From Dendrolimus kikuchii (taxonomy: Eukaryota > Arthropoda > Insecta > Lepidoptera > Lasiocampidae), in the NCBI GenBank assembly GCA_019925095.2, contig CM034394.1:8196272-8260271 (forward strand): a stretch of 64,000 nt of DNA, given 5' to 3'. The notes under the pieces were generated by a model, which worked only from the letters and a program-made list of their open reading frames with translations, was not told the DNA's origin and did no database searches. Position numbers and translations under genes: made by a program. Positions 21,701 through 30,700 of the stretch are shown piece by piece. How positions within the stretch are numbered: the stretch's first letter is position 1; the number at the start of each line of letters is the position of its first letter.

Positions 21701-22922
21701 AAATTAACGTCTTTTATGACGGGAAAAATAACACAAAAGTCAAACATGAAGTTCATTGTTATAATTATATGTACAAATTTTAATATTGCGTAGGTACTTA
21801 CAATGCACTTTCAAAGCGTCGTTATGATTCAGAGATAATAATAACCGTTTGATTAATTTTGAATAGAAAAAAGTTAATGAAATGAAATTTAAGTGGCCCT
21901 GATGGCAGATCTTGGAGGGGTGCCAGCCCGTATAACTATCTTCGGTGTAGCTTGTAGAGTTTTGTTGTCAAATGACACACAATACAGACTCTCGTTAACT
22001 TGTCCCAGTATCTTACTTGAAGACAGAACAACTTCCTAATATTTAATGTATAGTATGTAATCTAATAAGTCGTGGCAGCTTAGTGGCATAGGCATGCGCG
22101 TTTTATTCCAATGATGTGGGTTCAAATTCGATTTTCGAGGCATATGTCGCATCTAAATGGTTCAGTCCGCCTGTTCCGTCAATAAGTTATCGAACATAAT
22201 GTTACAATCATCATATACTGAATGGAAATGAAAACATTGTGAGGAGGAGGAGGATCCATAAATCAGCTTTGGACAAGCTTGCCGGATCGTCTGTTCTCCT
22301 AAGTATTTTTTCTAAGAACTATTATGGAATGTTAAAGTCGAGAATTAGAATAAAAATCATCTCTGAAAAAACTCAGTGCATATAGTATTTTGGTTATAAA
22401 TATAATACGATAGTTATGCTCTACTGAATTCGTAATAAGCGTATTTCCCCTTTAATTATTCAATGATCAAAGTGAAAAATTCTAAAACAATTTAGCAATT
22501 TGATAGAACTTCAAAAAATACTTTCAAAAACAGTTTTCTTGAACATGTGTCACACAATTTCGAAAATGTTATTCACAGTGTGTTATTCGACACGCACTTT
22601 TAAAGTTTAGTATTATCTTTGTTGTGACATAAAAGTAGTTGGATTTTCCAAATATATAGTCACCCCACGAGAAATGACTCAATAACCAAATACATAAAAA
22701 ATAAAGATATAGGTGTACAATTGTACATACCCGAAAACAATCATCGGACACACTGTAAACACCAACATTCCTTTCGGAAATCCCTGTCATGTACGCCTGG
22801 TCCATTTTGAGAGCTGTCAAGTTCAGACCCTCAAACTCCTCGACGCCTGGGTGTTCCAGCCATGACCTGACCACATCTTTGTACCATTGCCAAGTGTAAT
22901 TCGTAACAGTTGATTCATTCAT
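9757..22922 (-). CDS. Hgsnat: HGSNAT-like N-acetyltransferase, first three exons
   Basis: Minus-strand exons 22731-22922 (ATG at 22922, donor GTATGT, phase 0), 12081-12211 (acceptor TTTTGGTGCAG, donor GTAAGT) and 9757-9872 (acceptor TTTATCTAG, donor GTAAGT, phase 1). Phases join without a break to give 146 residues. The sequence matches the lumenal domain of heparan-alpha-glucosaminide N-acetyltransferase: LKMDQA early, a CFRCPF cysteine pair across the first junction, then LCQLRPDMGQFGVYRL and a final VKEPVDIYM just before the first membrane span. The family acetylates terminal glucosamine of heparan sulfate in lysosomes using cytosolic acetyl-CoA. Three N-glycosylation sequons lie near the N-terminus (NES, NYT, NLT). 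No clear signal peptide precedes them, and an in-frame TGA sits two codons before the ATG. The transmembrane domain exons were not found between 1 and 9756. Confidence 0.8.
10318..10732 (+). mobile_element. Non-autonomous Helitron, family H1
   Basis: The 5' part (TATAATATTATAAAATTCTA, 'CATTGAAGCTATTTA', 'GGAATAGACTA') is shared with copies at 37485, 44244, 52464, 56282, 59918 and 63311. The 3' end reads GAGCATATCCTAG followed by host T, the CTAG|T end of a Helitron. Internal CCCGGGAATCC-type motifs recur in all copies. No Rep/helicase coding sequence is present. It lies in the intron between HGSNAT-like exons 2 and 3. Confidence 0.7.
10985..11177 (+). mobile_element. Hairpin MITE split by a short LINE-tail insertion
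   Basis: The arms 10985-11011 and 11151-11177 are inverted copies with one mismatch in 27. The inserted piece (11031-11150) is bounded by an 11-bp duplication ATATAGGCTGA (11020-11030 and 11151-11161). Without the insertion and one duplicate, the host segment is a 62-bp near-palindrome. The insert ends in ATGT repeats and encodes the tail of a LINE protein (KNKPEWRSVVRAYPAREL). The same insert family occurs at 28068-28200 and 34677-34850. Confidence 0.75.
11178..12080. other. Intronic AT-rich sequence
   Basis: Intron between HGSNAT-like exons 2 and 3. No exon or named repeat is seen. It ends at the donor of exon 2. Confidence 0.35.
12240..12520. repeat. Degenerate repeat flanking HGSNAT-like exon 2
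   Basis: The segment at 12255-12315 (CCGGCACGAATCTTGACCG...) closely resembles 20575-20630, and 12494-12512 (GTGCCGGGAACTATAG) is the inverse of 20568-20582. It is an old dispersed repeat of unknown class that reaches to within about 40 bp of the exon 2 acceptor. Confidence 0.4.
12618..12850 (+). repeat. Dispersed repeat beginning CCGACTTCAAAAGGAGG
   Basis: The start AACCGACTTCAAAAGGAGG followed by a T-run is shared with the inverted repeat at 34047-34242, with 34498-34520 (inverse) and with 37165-37190 (inverse). A transposon terminus is likely; the family is not resolved. Confidence 0.45.
12851..14090. other. Intronic AT-rich sequence
   Basis: First HGSNAT-like intron. No coding evidence. 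A short tRNA-like patch at 13980-14035 (with TTAGAATTCGAGCC) may be a SINE remnant. Confidence 0.35.
14094..14455 (+). repeat. Repeat family A copy, plus orientation
   Basis: Longest plus-oriented copy of the family seen at 8600 and 29140. It contains the shared blocks CCTGTCGTAAAAGGCGACAA, CCACCCCTGGTCTAGAGC and GTGTTCCGGCATAGTGGCC, and ends GGGCCGTCAGCC...CAGCAATAAAAAATAAG. No protein can be supported in either strand. Confidence 0.65.
14456..14815. repeat. Unclassified retroelement debris
   Basis: Relatively GC-rich segment (a block near 14575-14640 on valleys of AT-rich DNA) next to the family A copy, with overlapping open frames on both strands but no recognised domain. It probably belongs to a LINE 3' region. 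The class is uncertain. Confidence 0.3.
14816..15699. other. Intronic AT-rich sequence
   Basis: No exon or repeat recognised. The frame at 14912-15181 has no motif. Confidence 0.35.
15710..16110 (+). pseudogene. Decayed LINE C-terminus (RTE-like type)
   Basis: In one frame with several stops, the sequence reads as a degraded LINE tail: a Phe-Gly-His-Val-x-Arg-Met-Asn block, PRRTHHDQ, then KRVCIKRLMKVDE and CQDRCKWRSIV. These match the C-terminal blocks common in lepidopteran LINE proteins, ending in the WRSIV motif that is also encoded by the short tails at 11031, 28068 and 34677. Multiple stop codons make it a fossil. Confidence 0.6.
16111..17111. other. Intronic AT-rich sequence
   Basis: No supported gene. 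Open frames at 16125 and 16689 lack motifs. Confidence 0.35.
17112..18290 (+). pseudogene. Mariner transposase fossil
   Basis: The relic begins near 17281 (MDLRRNIF) and ends near 18280, with frameshifts and stops. Recognisable mariner blocks are RGRLTLGDE, LTAVTEENV, VTYQKIQ, WMPHNLTNAQK, ITGDESWIYQYDPETKRQS (first catalytic Asp), a damaged second-Asp region near 17965, and PPYSPELAPYDFFLFPKI (third Asp). Spacing of the last block suits a D,D34D mariner. The left end may be GGCCACTCAGAAAG near 17113; no matching right inverted repeat was seen, so the ends are provisional. It lies in the first HGSNAT-like intron. Confidence 0.85.
18335..18724 (+). mobile_element. Non-autonomous Helitron, 3' end CAGCTAG|T
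   Basis: The 3' terminus GAAGCCGCGAGCAACAGCTAG followed by T is the hairpin-plus-CTAG end common in insect Helitrons. Inside it, two similar blocks contain 'AATTCAATCCCTAAGGGG' and 'AATTCAACCCCTAAGGGG' about 110 bp apart. The 5' end is approximate. Confidence 0.65.
18725..18838 (-). repeat. Fragment of Helitron family H2
   Basis: Shares 'TTTATAAATTATAGC', 'TATGTGTTATT' and 'CATTCTTACAAACTTTCACG' with the complete minus-strand H2 copy at 45992-46218. Truncated at both ends. Confidence 0.55.
18839..19540 (-). pseudogene. R1-like LINE 3' fragment
   Basis: Minus-strand frames 19534-19352 and 19351-19115 join by a frameshift. They show the end of a LINE protein: WNRHYRDG, a Phe-Phe-Pro-Asp block, an Asp/Gly-rich TGYGGF, then a zinc-knuckle-like C-x-C...ETPLHILFDC motif, and a helix-rich tail before the stop near 19115. 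A GC-richer 3' UTR runs on to about 18839. This is typical of R1/jockey-group ORF2 C-termini. It is frameshifted and 5'-truncated. Confidence 0.7.
19541..20020. other. Intronic AT-rich sequence
   Basis: No gene or repeat recognised. Confidence 0.35.
20021..20460 (-). mobile_element. LINE 3' fragment, minus orientation
   Basis: On the minus strand the segment ends AAATAAAATTTCTATTCTACTCTA, a TTCTA-type LINE tail like that at 1075-1100. The upstream part (20200-20460) has two overlapping open frames without clear domains. The left boundary is good; the right boundary is approximate. Confidence 0.45.
20887..21015 (-). mobile_element. LINE 3' UTR fragment
   Basis: On the minus strand: GGAATAAATTGCTTTGAGCG...GCCGCCTATTG...GCAATAAAGCG, ending in a GATA-like simple repeat (TACCTATCTAA). 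These are features of a common lepidopteran LINE 3' end, recognised from general knowledge of such repeats. Confidence 0.5.
21016..22070. other. Intronic AT-rich sequence
   Basis: No supported gene. The 78-codon frame at 21428-21664 is AT-driven and without motifs. Confidence 0.35.
22073..22270 (+). mobile_element. tRNA-headed SINE
   Basis: A tRNA-like head shows an A-box-like GTGGCAGCTTAGTGGCATAG and, about 35 bp later, a B-box-like GGGTTCAAATTC. It continues into an unrelated body ending in a GGA repeat (about 22243-22255). Class III promoter-like layout; not a functional tRNA because the acceptor arm does not pair. Confidence 0.5.
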
Positions 22923-23280
22923 GGTTCACAACAAACTCGTTTTTTCAAATTGTTTGTAACTTCTTCAACGGCGAAGTAGTCAAAACTTTACGCGGGAACG
23001 GTATTATTTTGACGTTTGATATCGAAGTTCATTTTAAAATTTAAATTTGGAATATTTATTTTTTAAAGATTGTTTAATTTATTTATGGTATAGAGCGGTC
23101 GCGTGTGTGCGGGCAACTGCTTAAAGTTGCACTGCCGGTAAAACCGGTGTAGTGTAGTACCCGCTATGACGCCTTCACGTAAAGAGGCAACTGCAAACAC
23201 TAATTGGTTTTTTTCTGATTGGAATCTGGTAAAGAAATCATATGAGATACATTCCAAAAGCTTATACTGATACTTATTCC
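22923..23280 (-). promoter_or_regulatory. 5' flank of the HGSNAT-like gene
   Basis: Region upstream of the ATG at 22922. A somewhat GC-richer stretch at 23090-23190 may mark the promoter. No TATA box or clear initiator was found. The call is positional. Confidence 0.25.
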
Positions 23281-23626
23281 ATTGCGATGCATATAAGGGA
23301 AAAGTATTGTGGGAAAGTACCGGGAACTCTTGAACATATTTCTTTGTAACCTGTTCCTACTTTCTTATACCACATTAAAAAACTCGGAGGCCATTCACGT
23401 AAGGCTGATTATTTATATTTTATTCTCCAAGTTAGTATTTTTTTCTAAAATTAAATTAATTCATATTAAGGGATTGCTATTAAAAACTGATATTTTCATT
23501 AATTTCATCCCGAAATGTACAAAAGGTCCTATGGGGATGCTACGACAGTTAAAGTGGACGAAATCATAGGGGAAGAGAAAAAACGAAATAGAGTTGATTT
23601 TTTTTTGGTTCTTGAAGACCATAAGC

Positions 23627-23967
23627 CGTGCTGCCTCAGTGGGTAAGACACTCGCGTTTTATTCTAATAATATAATATGATGATATGTAAATGTATATTT
23701 TTATCTATAAACATTTATATATTTTTGTAGATATGTATTTGTATGTTATGTATACTGTATTTATATATTTATTACTAGAATGTAATAAATTTACTATGTA
23801 CTGTGTATACCACCATCGTCATTATAAACTCAATTCATTCTTATGGTTTTCTGGAAGAAATCGCTTTTTAGTGATAAGACCGCCTTTTGTGCATAATGCG
23901 ACATAGTTTTAGCCTGTAAGTTCTTTTTTGTTTTGGTCTACAATAAAGAGTTATTGATTGATTGATA
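23627..23967 (+). mobile_element. SINE-like head and LINE 3' tail with GATT repeats
   Basis: At 23627-23670 lies a tRNA A-box-like TGCCTCAGTGGGTAAGACAC. The segment ends at about 23967 with TGGTCTACAATAAAGAGTTATTGATTGATTGATA, that is, a poly(A) signal followed by a GATT simple-repeat tail as in LINE 3' ends. It may be one SINE with a LINE-derived tail or two overlapping remnants. Confidence 0.5.
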
Positions 23968-26900
23968 TAGGTACTAATCCTGTTCAAAGCTTAAAAACCT
24001 TCACATATATCTTCATATTGAAATTTCTGATGTTTGAAACGTACCAATTTGCTTAGACAAGCGGGCCCCAGAAACGGAAAGACTGGAGCCTATTATGAGG
24101 CGTTAATAGGCTGCTTGATTTAACAGTACAGATATTTTAATCGAATAACCAAGCTACAGCTTGTACGTAACAAAGAAAGAATTAAAGTACTGCTATTTTA
24201 CGATATCGATTAAATCAGTTCTGAACGTTCTATTCGTTTCAGTTGCGATTAGGTCACGAACACGATAGTAAACTACAATGACAGTTACTTTATTTTCAGT
24301 GATAATTATCACATCAAATTTGATTACTATTTTCTTAGTTGGATTATTATCCGACAGACTGCTGGATCGGATGAGCAGTAGGTACCATCCTCTATGTGAG
24401 ACCGAGGTAGCCAGAGCAGCAAAGCTGTCTCGTTGTAAAAATAGGTATATAATATAATATTATACAAGATATTAATAAAACTTCATACACATAGGCAAAC
24501 ACACAAACAGTCCCACACACACACACACCCTCGCAAACACATATCACACACATATACACAAACTCTTTTAGAAATTCCGTTAAATGTTGTGTTAAATGTA
24601 TTTGATGTTATTGTGTTTACATTAAGGGAGGGGACACTAAACCCTATAACACAGTGCAAGGTAGTTTAGGAGCTATTAGAATTAAAAAAAATACTGTCTC
24701 ATCAATGTATAAGTTTCAAACAAATAAATAAATAAACGTTCAAAACTGGAAGTGCCAACCCATAAAGCGGCTGTCCATCGCCTAGAGACAACTACTCAAG
24801 CGGATCTACAGCCCTGACGTAGGACGTCTGGAGGAGCATCGACGGTTTTTGTGGATATCCCCGAGACCCCGACCCGGGTGGCAACAATAGCACCTCTGAT
24901 AGGTACCATCGTCTGGGAACATTTTCAATACCAGAGGCGTTACCATTTTTGACCGTTTTCTATAAAGCAAACAAACTTTATCTTTCTGAAGAAAATTTAT
25001 GATACTTTTTTGAAAGCTCACTTTGTAGTAGAAGATTATAATTAATTTAGTACTGTAAAAAATATCAGATAGAAAAACATTTTAATTCTCTAAGATTTGC
25101 ATAAAAAATTTGGAATATTGTTGCGTGCACGAAAATAGCGGCGCAATACAAGCAAGTAAGGGAATAAAAAGATCAGCCGAAGCACATTCATGGAATCTGT
25201 AGAAATGATTAACATGCAATATTTTTGTCGTTTGACTACGATACCTAAAAAGCATTAATAGCCCATATTTCAAAAACTACTCAACAGATCTTGTTGAAAT
25301 CTTAATTTTTGCATAATTTTCCAGTTGATAAAGTTACAAGCGAGACAATTTTCACAACGTTGGAAGTAAATATCTCACCATCTATGGGACTTAAATAAAA
25401 ATTCATTAAAGAAGTGACGTTTGACGATTTCTACACGAGTCTGTAATAAAAAAAAATCAATTTACATGCAAAATGGCCACACCTGTCTTTGTATTTTTCA
25501 GGTTTTAATGGCTTCACCCATGCTTCACCTTGGGTATCGGTACATACGTAGATTATTATTCCTACAAAATAATAACATAATTTTCAAAAAAACTGACACT
25601 AATGTAGATAGATTAAAAAGAATGAACAACCGAACTAATTATCATAGTTATACTAGTAGGGACAGAAATATAGTGTTATACAAATAAGGGATAAATGTTT
25701 AACTGAAATATAACATGTGGCTTTCTAAACTAAACAATTATCTAAAATAAAATTAGAGTAAAACATTCTTAAATTCAAGGTAAATCTCAAATGGGCTATT
25801 TTTAAGCATTTACAAGATTATAGGTTGCGAAAGCATGCCAAGATTATTTTAAACGTTCAGTGTCACGCGAGCTTATTAGTCCATCAATCGTAAAGAGTGT
25901 GTTGTTATCTTAATTACTAATGATTTTACGTAATCTAAGAACATTTAGAAGCTTCTATCGTGTCCTATTGAGAGAGGTAGGCCCTAAAATGCTGGCATGA
26001 GCTCATTAGAAAACGTAATATGCTTGCGCGTCGTGAAGATGTGTTACAATCTCCTTTTAAAATATATAGCTCTAAATAAGCTCCTAAATTCTATATTTTC
26101 AGAGGGCGCCAAAAGTTTACTTACCACCTAACGGCCCACCATTTGCAACACCAGAGGTGTTAGCAATGCGCTGCCGGTTTTGATAATACGACTGAGTTTT
26201 TATAAAATAATTAAAATCATTTCTATTGTGATATTTTAAAAAGTACATGTAAGATGTTATATCTACAGTTCTTTAATATTGACATATAAGAATAATATTA
26301 GAATTGATTGTAATATGTGTTCGTATCTCTAATGTGGCTCTAGAAAAAACGAATTCTCCTTTCATGATCGTAGCAAGTAGATGTATATATGTAGATAGGT
26401 TGGTACCATGTATTTACACCGGTTGCCTAGGGTAGGTAGTATAAAAACGTCAGTAGAATATGAAGCCAAATGGCGCCAAACAGCCCATTATGTTGTATTA
26501 TGATGACGGTAGAGGGTGCCTGGATTTTCCAGGTCATCGTACTCTAAAGGAACGCAAACCTAATGCATATTTTTCGTAATTAATGAATGTGTCGCTGTTT
26601 TAAGTGCATATCCACGCATTCCATTAAAAGAGGGAAAGTACTGCATGATAATAAAAGTACGTTACTTTATGTTCAAATAATGGATATTCCTTTTAGAAAT
26701 TTTTATTTAAACAGCGCTAAAATTTAGTTTTCTGTCTGTAATTTCGAAAAAATTCCCAAATTTAAGTAAAAATTTAAGTTTTTGGAATTTTTGTCTGTCT
26801 GACAATTTGTCTCAAATAGAGTCCAAAATCGCTGAACGGACTTAACAAAAATTTAAGGTTAATTAAACCTTAAATTTTTGTACTCGTACAGCAATTTGTG
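23968..26900. other. Intergenic region with microsatellite and repeat scraps
   Basis: No gene can be supported. Contents seen: a CA-rich stretch at 24486-24555; GC-richer retroelement debris at 24750-24920; a fragment of repeat family A at 26130-26190 (ACGGCCCACCATTTGCAACA). The remainder is AT-rich. Confidence 0.4.
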
Positions 26901-26927
26901 CATGTTTCATTGGGATATATTGCAGGT

Positions 26928-26990
26928 AGACGCGCGGCGCATTGTAAAACGGCGGCGGCGGCGCGGCGTCGGCGGCGTGACTTTTCAGGC
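26928..26990 (+). repeat. GC-rich CGG/GGC trinucleotide tract
   Basis: A short block of about 60 bp with GCGGCGGCGGCGCGG and CGTCGGCGG in otherwise AT-rich DNA. One frame would give a poly-Ala/Arg stretch, but no splice context or protein motif supports an exon. Confidence 0.45.
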
Positions 26991-27344
26991 TTTTTTAAGT
27001 TAATCTATTTAAATCTACTCCATCTATGTTTGCTTCGAAAAATAGTTACAAACATTTATACATTTATTTATATCATAGATAAAATTAGGTTAACTATTAA
27101 CCTACAACTAGTACCAAAACTCGCGACTAGATGGATCTATTTAAGAAGGAATATCTAATATTTATTTACATCAAACAAAAACGTCAACAACAAAAAGTCA
27201 AACAAAAGATATGGAATAGATAAACGCCTAATATTGGTCAGTTAAGTTGAACCTAGTTTAATTATCACATAATGGTGTTTTCACAAACGCAATTTTATAA
27301 GTTCTTGAATCAATAGCGCTAACGAAGAGGAAAACTACAGTTAA

Positions 27345-27465
27345 ATGTACCTCAGAAACCGGGCATAAGTGGTGCATGCGATCCGGCCAGGATTCGAACC
27401 CGCACACTTTGATTTTGAGACGCGTGGGCTACGCGTCTATTACGCTAACGCGACTTTTCCACTTG
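27345..27465 (-). mobile_element. SINE head fragment, tRNA-derived
   Basis: On the minus strand: GCGTTAGCGTAATAGACGCG-type A-box region followed by GGGTTCGAATCCTGGCCGG (B box) and a CGCATGCACC block. This matches the complete minus SINE at 46240-46530, whose head has the same order. Only the head is kept here. Confidence 0.6.
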
Positions 27466-27772
27466 ATGGTCTTCAATTCTCAATATTTTTGAATAATTTA
27501 ATCAAAATGTAAGTACATTGAACCTCTTGAATAAGAATAAGTATATATATTTTAGTTTTTAAGTGCAATCAACTAAACGCAAACCTGGATTTGCGTGCAC
27601 GCGAGTTTCACGAGTGTAGATTGTAATTAATATCAATTATAGCCCGGCCTTCTCATCAAAGGAAACTGCAAAATGTATCGTTTTAGTACAACTATCATTT
27701 GGAGTCTGGTCACACGTTCCCGTTACCAGTGTATTGCTGTGATATTGCGTGTTTGCGTGATTGAGGTTTAAG

Positions 27773-30700
27773 ATGAAAGTGCCGATTTTAACAGCGATGT
27801 TTTGGTTCATTGTTAGTGCAGTTGATATTGGATACCCTGTCGGTTTTATGTCTGATTGTAAGTATAAATGGTGACTCTATAGTTTTTGACTCAGTCAGAT
27901 TATAGGATTAAATCAGTGCTGGATTCACGTATACGCCCGTGAGACCGGAGCTATGGGGTATCATTTTAGGAGCGGTAAAATATTAAGGACGCTAAAATTT
28001 TAATAGCGAAAAATGTAAAGACGAAAGGATTTTAATTCCAAAATTTATTTGAATTAGTTTAATTATACATACATTCATACATAGCTTCACGCCAGTTCCC
28101 TTGCGGGGTAGGCACGAACAACAGAGCGCCATTCAGGCTTGTTCTTACACACCTCACTCGCTTCTTTGACATTCATAGCTCTTGTCATGCACGCTCGTCT
28201 GTTTAATTATAAATGTATAAAAAAGAAGAATGGCTGGACATACCAATTACACAAAGGATTTCGTTTCTGCTATAACGTCTATGAAACCCTAAAATAGAGC
28301 GCAATGTCAACCCGGGCGTAGGGCGGCAACCAGCCTGAATCCACCACTGGGTTAAAAGGTTTAAAGTTGCTACTTTCGTGTGAAAATAATCTATAATCCC
28401 GTGCCGTGTCTTGCACCTAACATGATATTTGGAGTTTTGTCAATTGCACTATGTGATCCTCAGACACCTTTCTGGGGATCACATAGTTTTAAGGCTCTAG
28501 AAGGGGTAGTTTTTCTATTGTTGTAAGCAATTAGCACTACCACTAAAGGATAGTGAATTCAAAAAAGATTACTAATATTACAATTGTTTGAAATGGTTTT
28601 ATGAATTAATTATTCTCAGATCCCAATTGAGTTGTAGTATCCGCTTTGGAGCCTGGGGTCCATTTTCTTCTTTTTTCTGCTCTTTGTGCATATTTCTAGC
28701 GTTAAAACCTACGTCATTGGAATAGACCAGTCTTTATTCTCTAGGCTACTACAGTTTTCGGAAATATATCTGATCAGAAATTTACCTACTGTGTACATTT
28801 GAGATTTATTCAAATAATTATTAATTAAAATTCAAACTTTATTGATATAATTGTATTTAGGTCCAGGAATGAACAAATCGACAACTGTATCAAGAAAAAC
28901 AAAAGAATCGATAGGGTTAGTTCTAATCTACCCAAGTGACAACTTCTTCGGCCAAAATGAAGCAAAGTGCTATATTGGAAAAGATGGCACAGCATGTGTC
29001 GCAAAATATTTAGATTTCAGAAATAGAAAAACTCAGGTAATGTAAAAAAACTAGTATGGCCTAATCTAAGATAATAATTCCCTAAAAAAAGTGGGTACTT
29101 TTTATTTATATTTATATTCGACATTTCTATGGATTACTATTTTTTTTTTTTTTTTTTTATTGCAGGAGTTCAGCAGACAGGCAGACGGCCCACTAGATGG
29201 AAAGCGGTTACCATCGCCTATGGACATTTGCAACACCAAAGGTCCTACAAATGCGCTGCTGCTCTCTTAAGGGAGACTGGAACCTGGTCACTAATGCCGG
29301 AACACAACACAAGGTTGTTATGGCGGCATACTCTAGACCAGGGGTGGTCGCCATCCAGTCGAGCAAATACTCTACCACCTGGCTGTGGGTTGTTTAGTCG
29401 CCTCTTACGACAGGTCGCCGGGCCGCAGGAAATTGTATTCTTTCTCCGTTCCTGCACGGATAAACTATCCAAATGGCATATAAATACATTACAAATATAT
29501 ACAGCTATCTTATCTATCTTAGAATTTAAAGTGCTGTGAATCATATTCAGAATCTGCTGCTGTCCCCGAAGAGGTGTTTGGAACCTGGTTACTATGCCGG
29601 AACACAATATGTATTATGGTAACATAGCCATCCAGATGGACAAACACCCTAGCCGTCTGTGACTGTAGGTTGTTTTGTCAACCTTTTACGACACGCCTTT
29701 TATGTCTACGCGATTTCGCTGATATAAAAATCGAATTCGTATCTCAGGCCTTACTGTTAAACGCCTTTAGTCGTTCGTTTTCATTCGATCAGCCATAATG
29801 TATCATCTATGGATCAGCCCGAAAGAGTTAATAAATAGAAGAAAGAAAGAATAAAAATATCTTTAAAACTTCAATAATACAGTCTAAATAACATGAAAAT
29901 AAATGGAACATACAATGGAAAACATACTTTAACATATAAAAAAAGGCAAAAAAAATCTACAACGAAAGCGAACGACGAAAAACGTTTGAGAGTAAGCCCT
30001 TTCATTCATACCATTTGTAGTAATTATCCTATATTCATTCCCGTTATAATTCAGCGCCGGATTTAGGAAGGGGCTGCACACACCCGCCTAAATTCTCATA
30101 TCATAGCGCAGAGGGAAAACCTCCACGGGAAGTACCCTCCAGATAAAAAATAATACTGCAAAATTTTATCAAGTCCTTCGGAAGTTTTTGCATGCGATAG
30201 TGACAAAAATGTATCAATACATCCTCACAAACGTTCACGTTCATTCAGTAGGATATAAAAGCATCACTTTCATAATAATCCGTAGATTCTCGAGATCATG
30301 CTAAGGACACAGAAAAACTTCTATACAAAGTCTATATTAAAATGTATAATTAATTTTTAAACCTACATTATTTTACTAATACAGGTACTAATAAATGGTT
30401 ATTTGGATCATTCATACGCATACATACCACGTTCGCTGATCAGTTCATACCTGGCTCGAGATAGAAACATAATCGTGATGGAAGCATTTTTTGTACTCTT
30501 AAAATCCTACCCTATGTAAGTATTATAAAAAAGAATACATACTAAGGAAAAACTTGAGAAATATTTCTCATCCATGTAAACTTTGGTCCCAAGACAATTT
30601 GGAAAGGAACGACATGTGTCAGGACAAGTCAGAAACAGACTACCTGGGGCCCAACTCTGCTACTTCAATATCTCGGCGTTGTATTATATATATTAAAAGT

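Noticed and set aside
22083..22155. Functional tRNA gene
   Set aside because: A- and B-box-like strings are present, but the acceptor and D arms do not pair properly and a SINE body follows.
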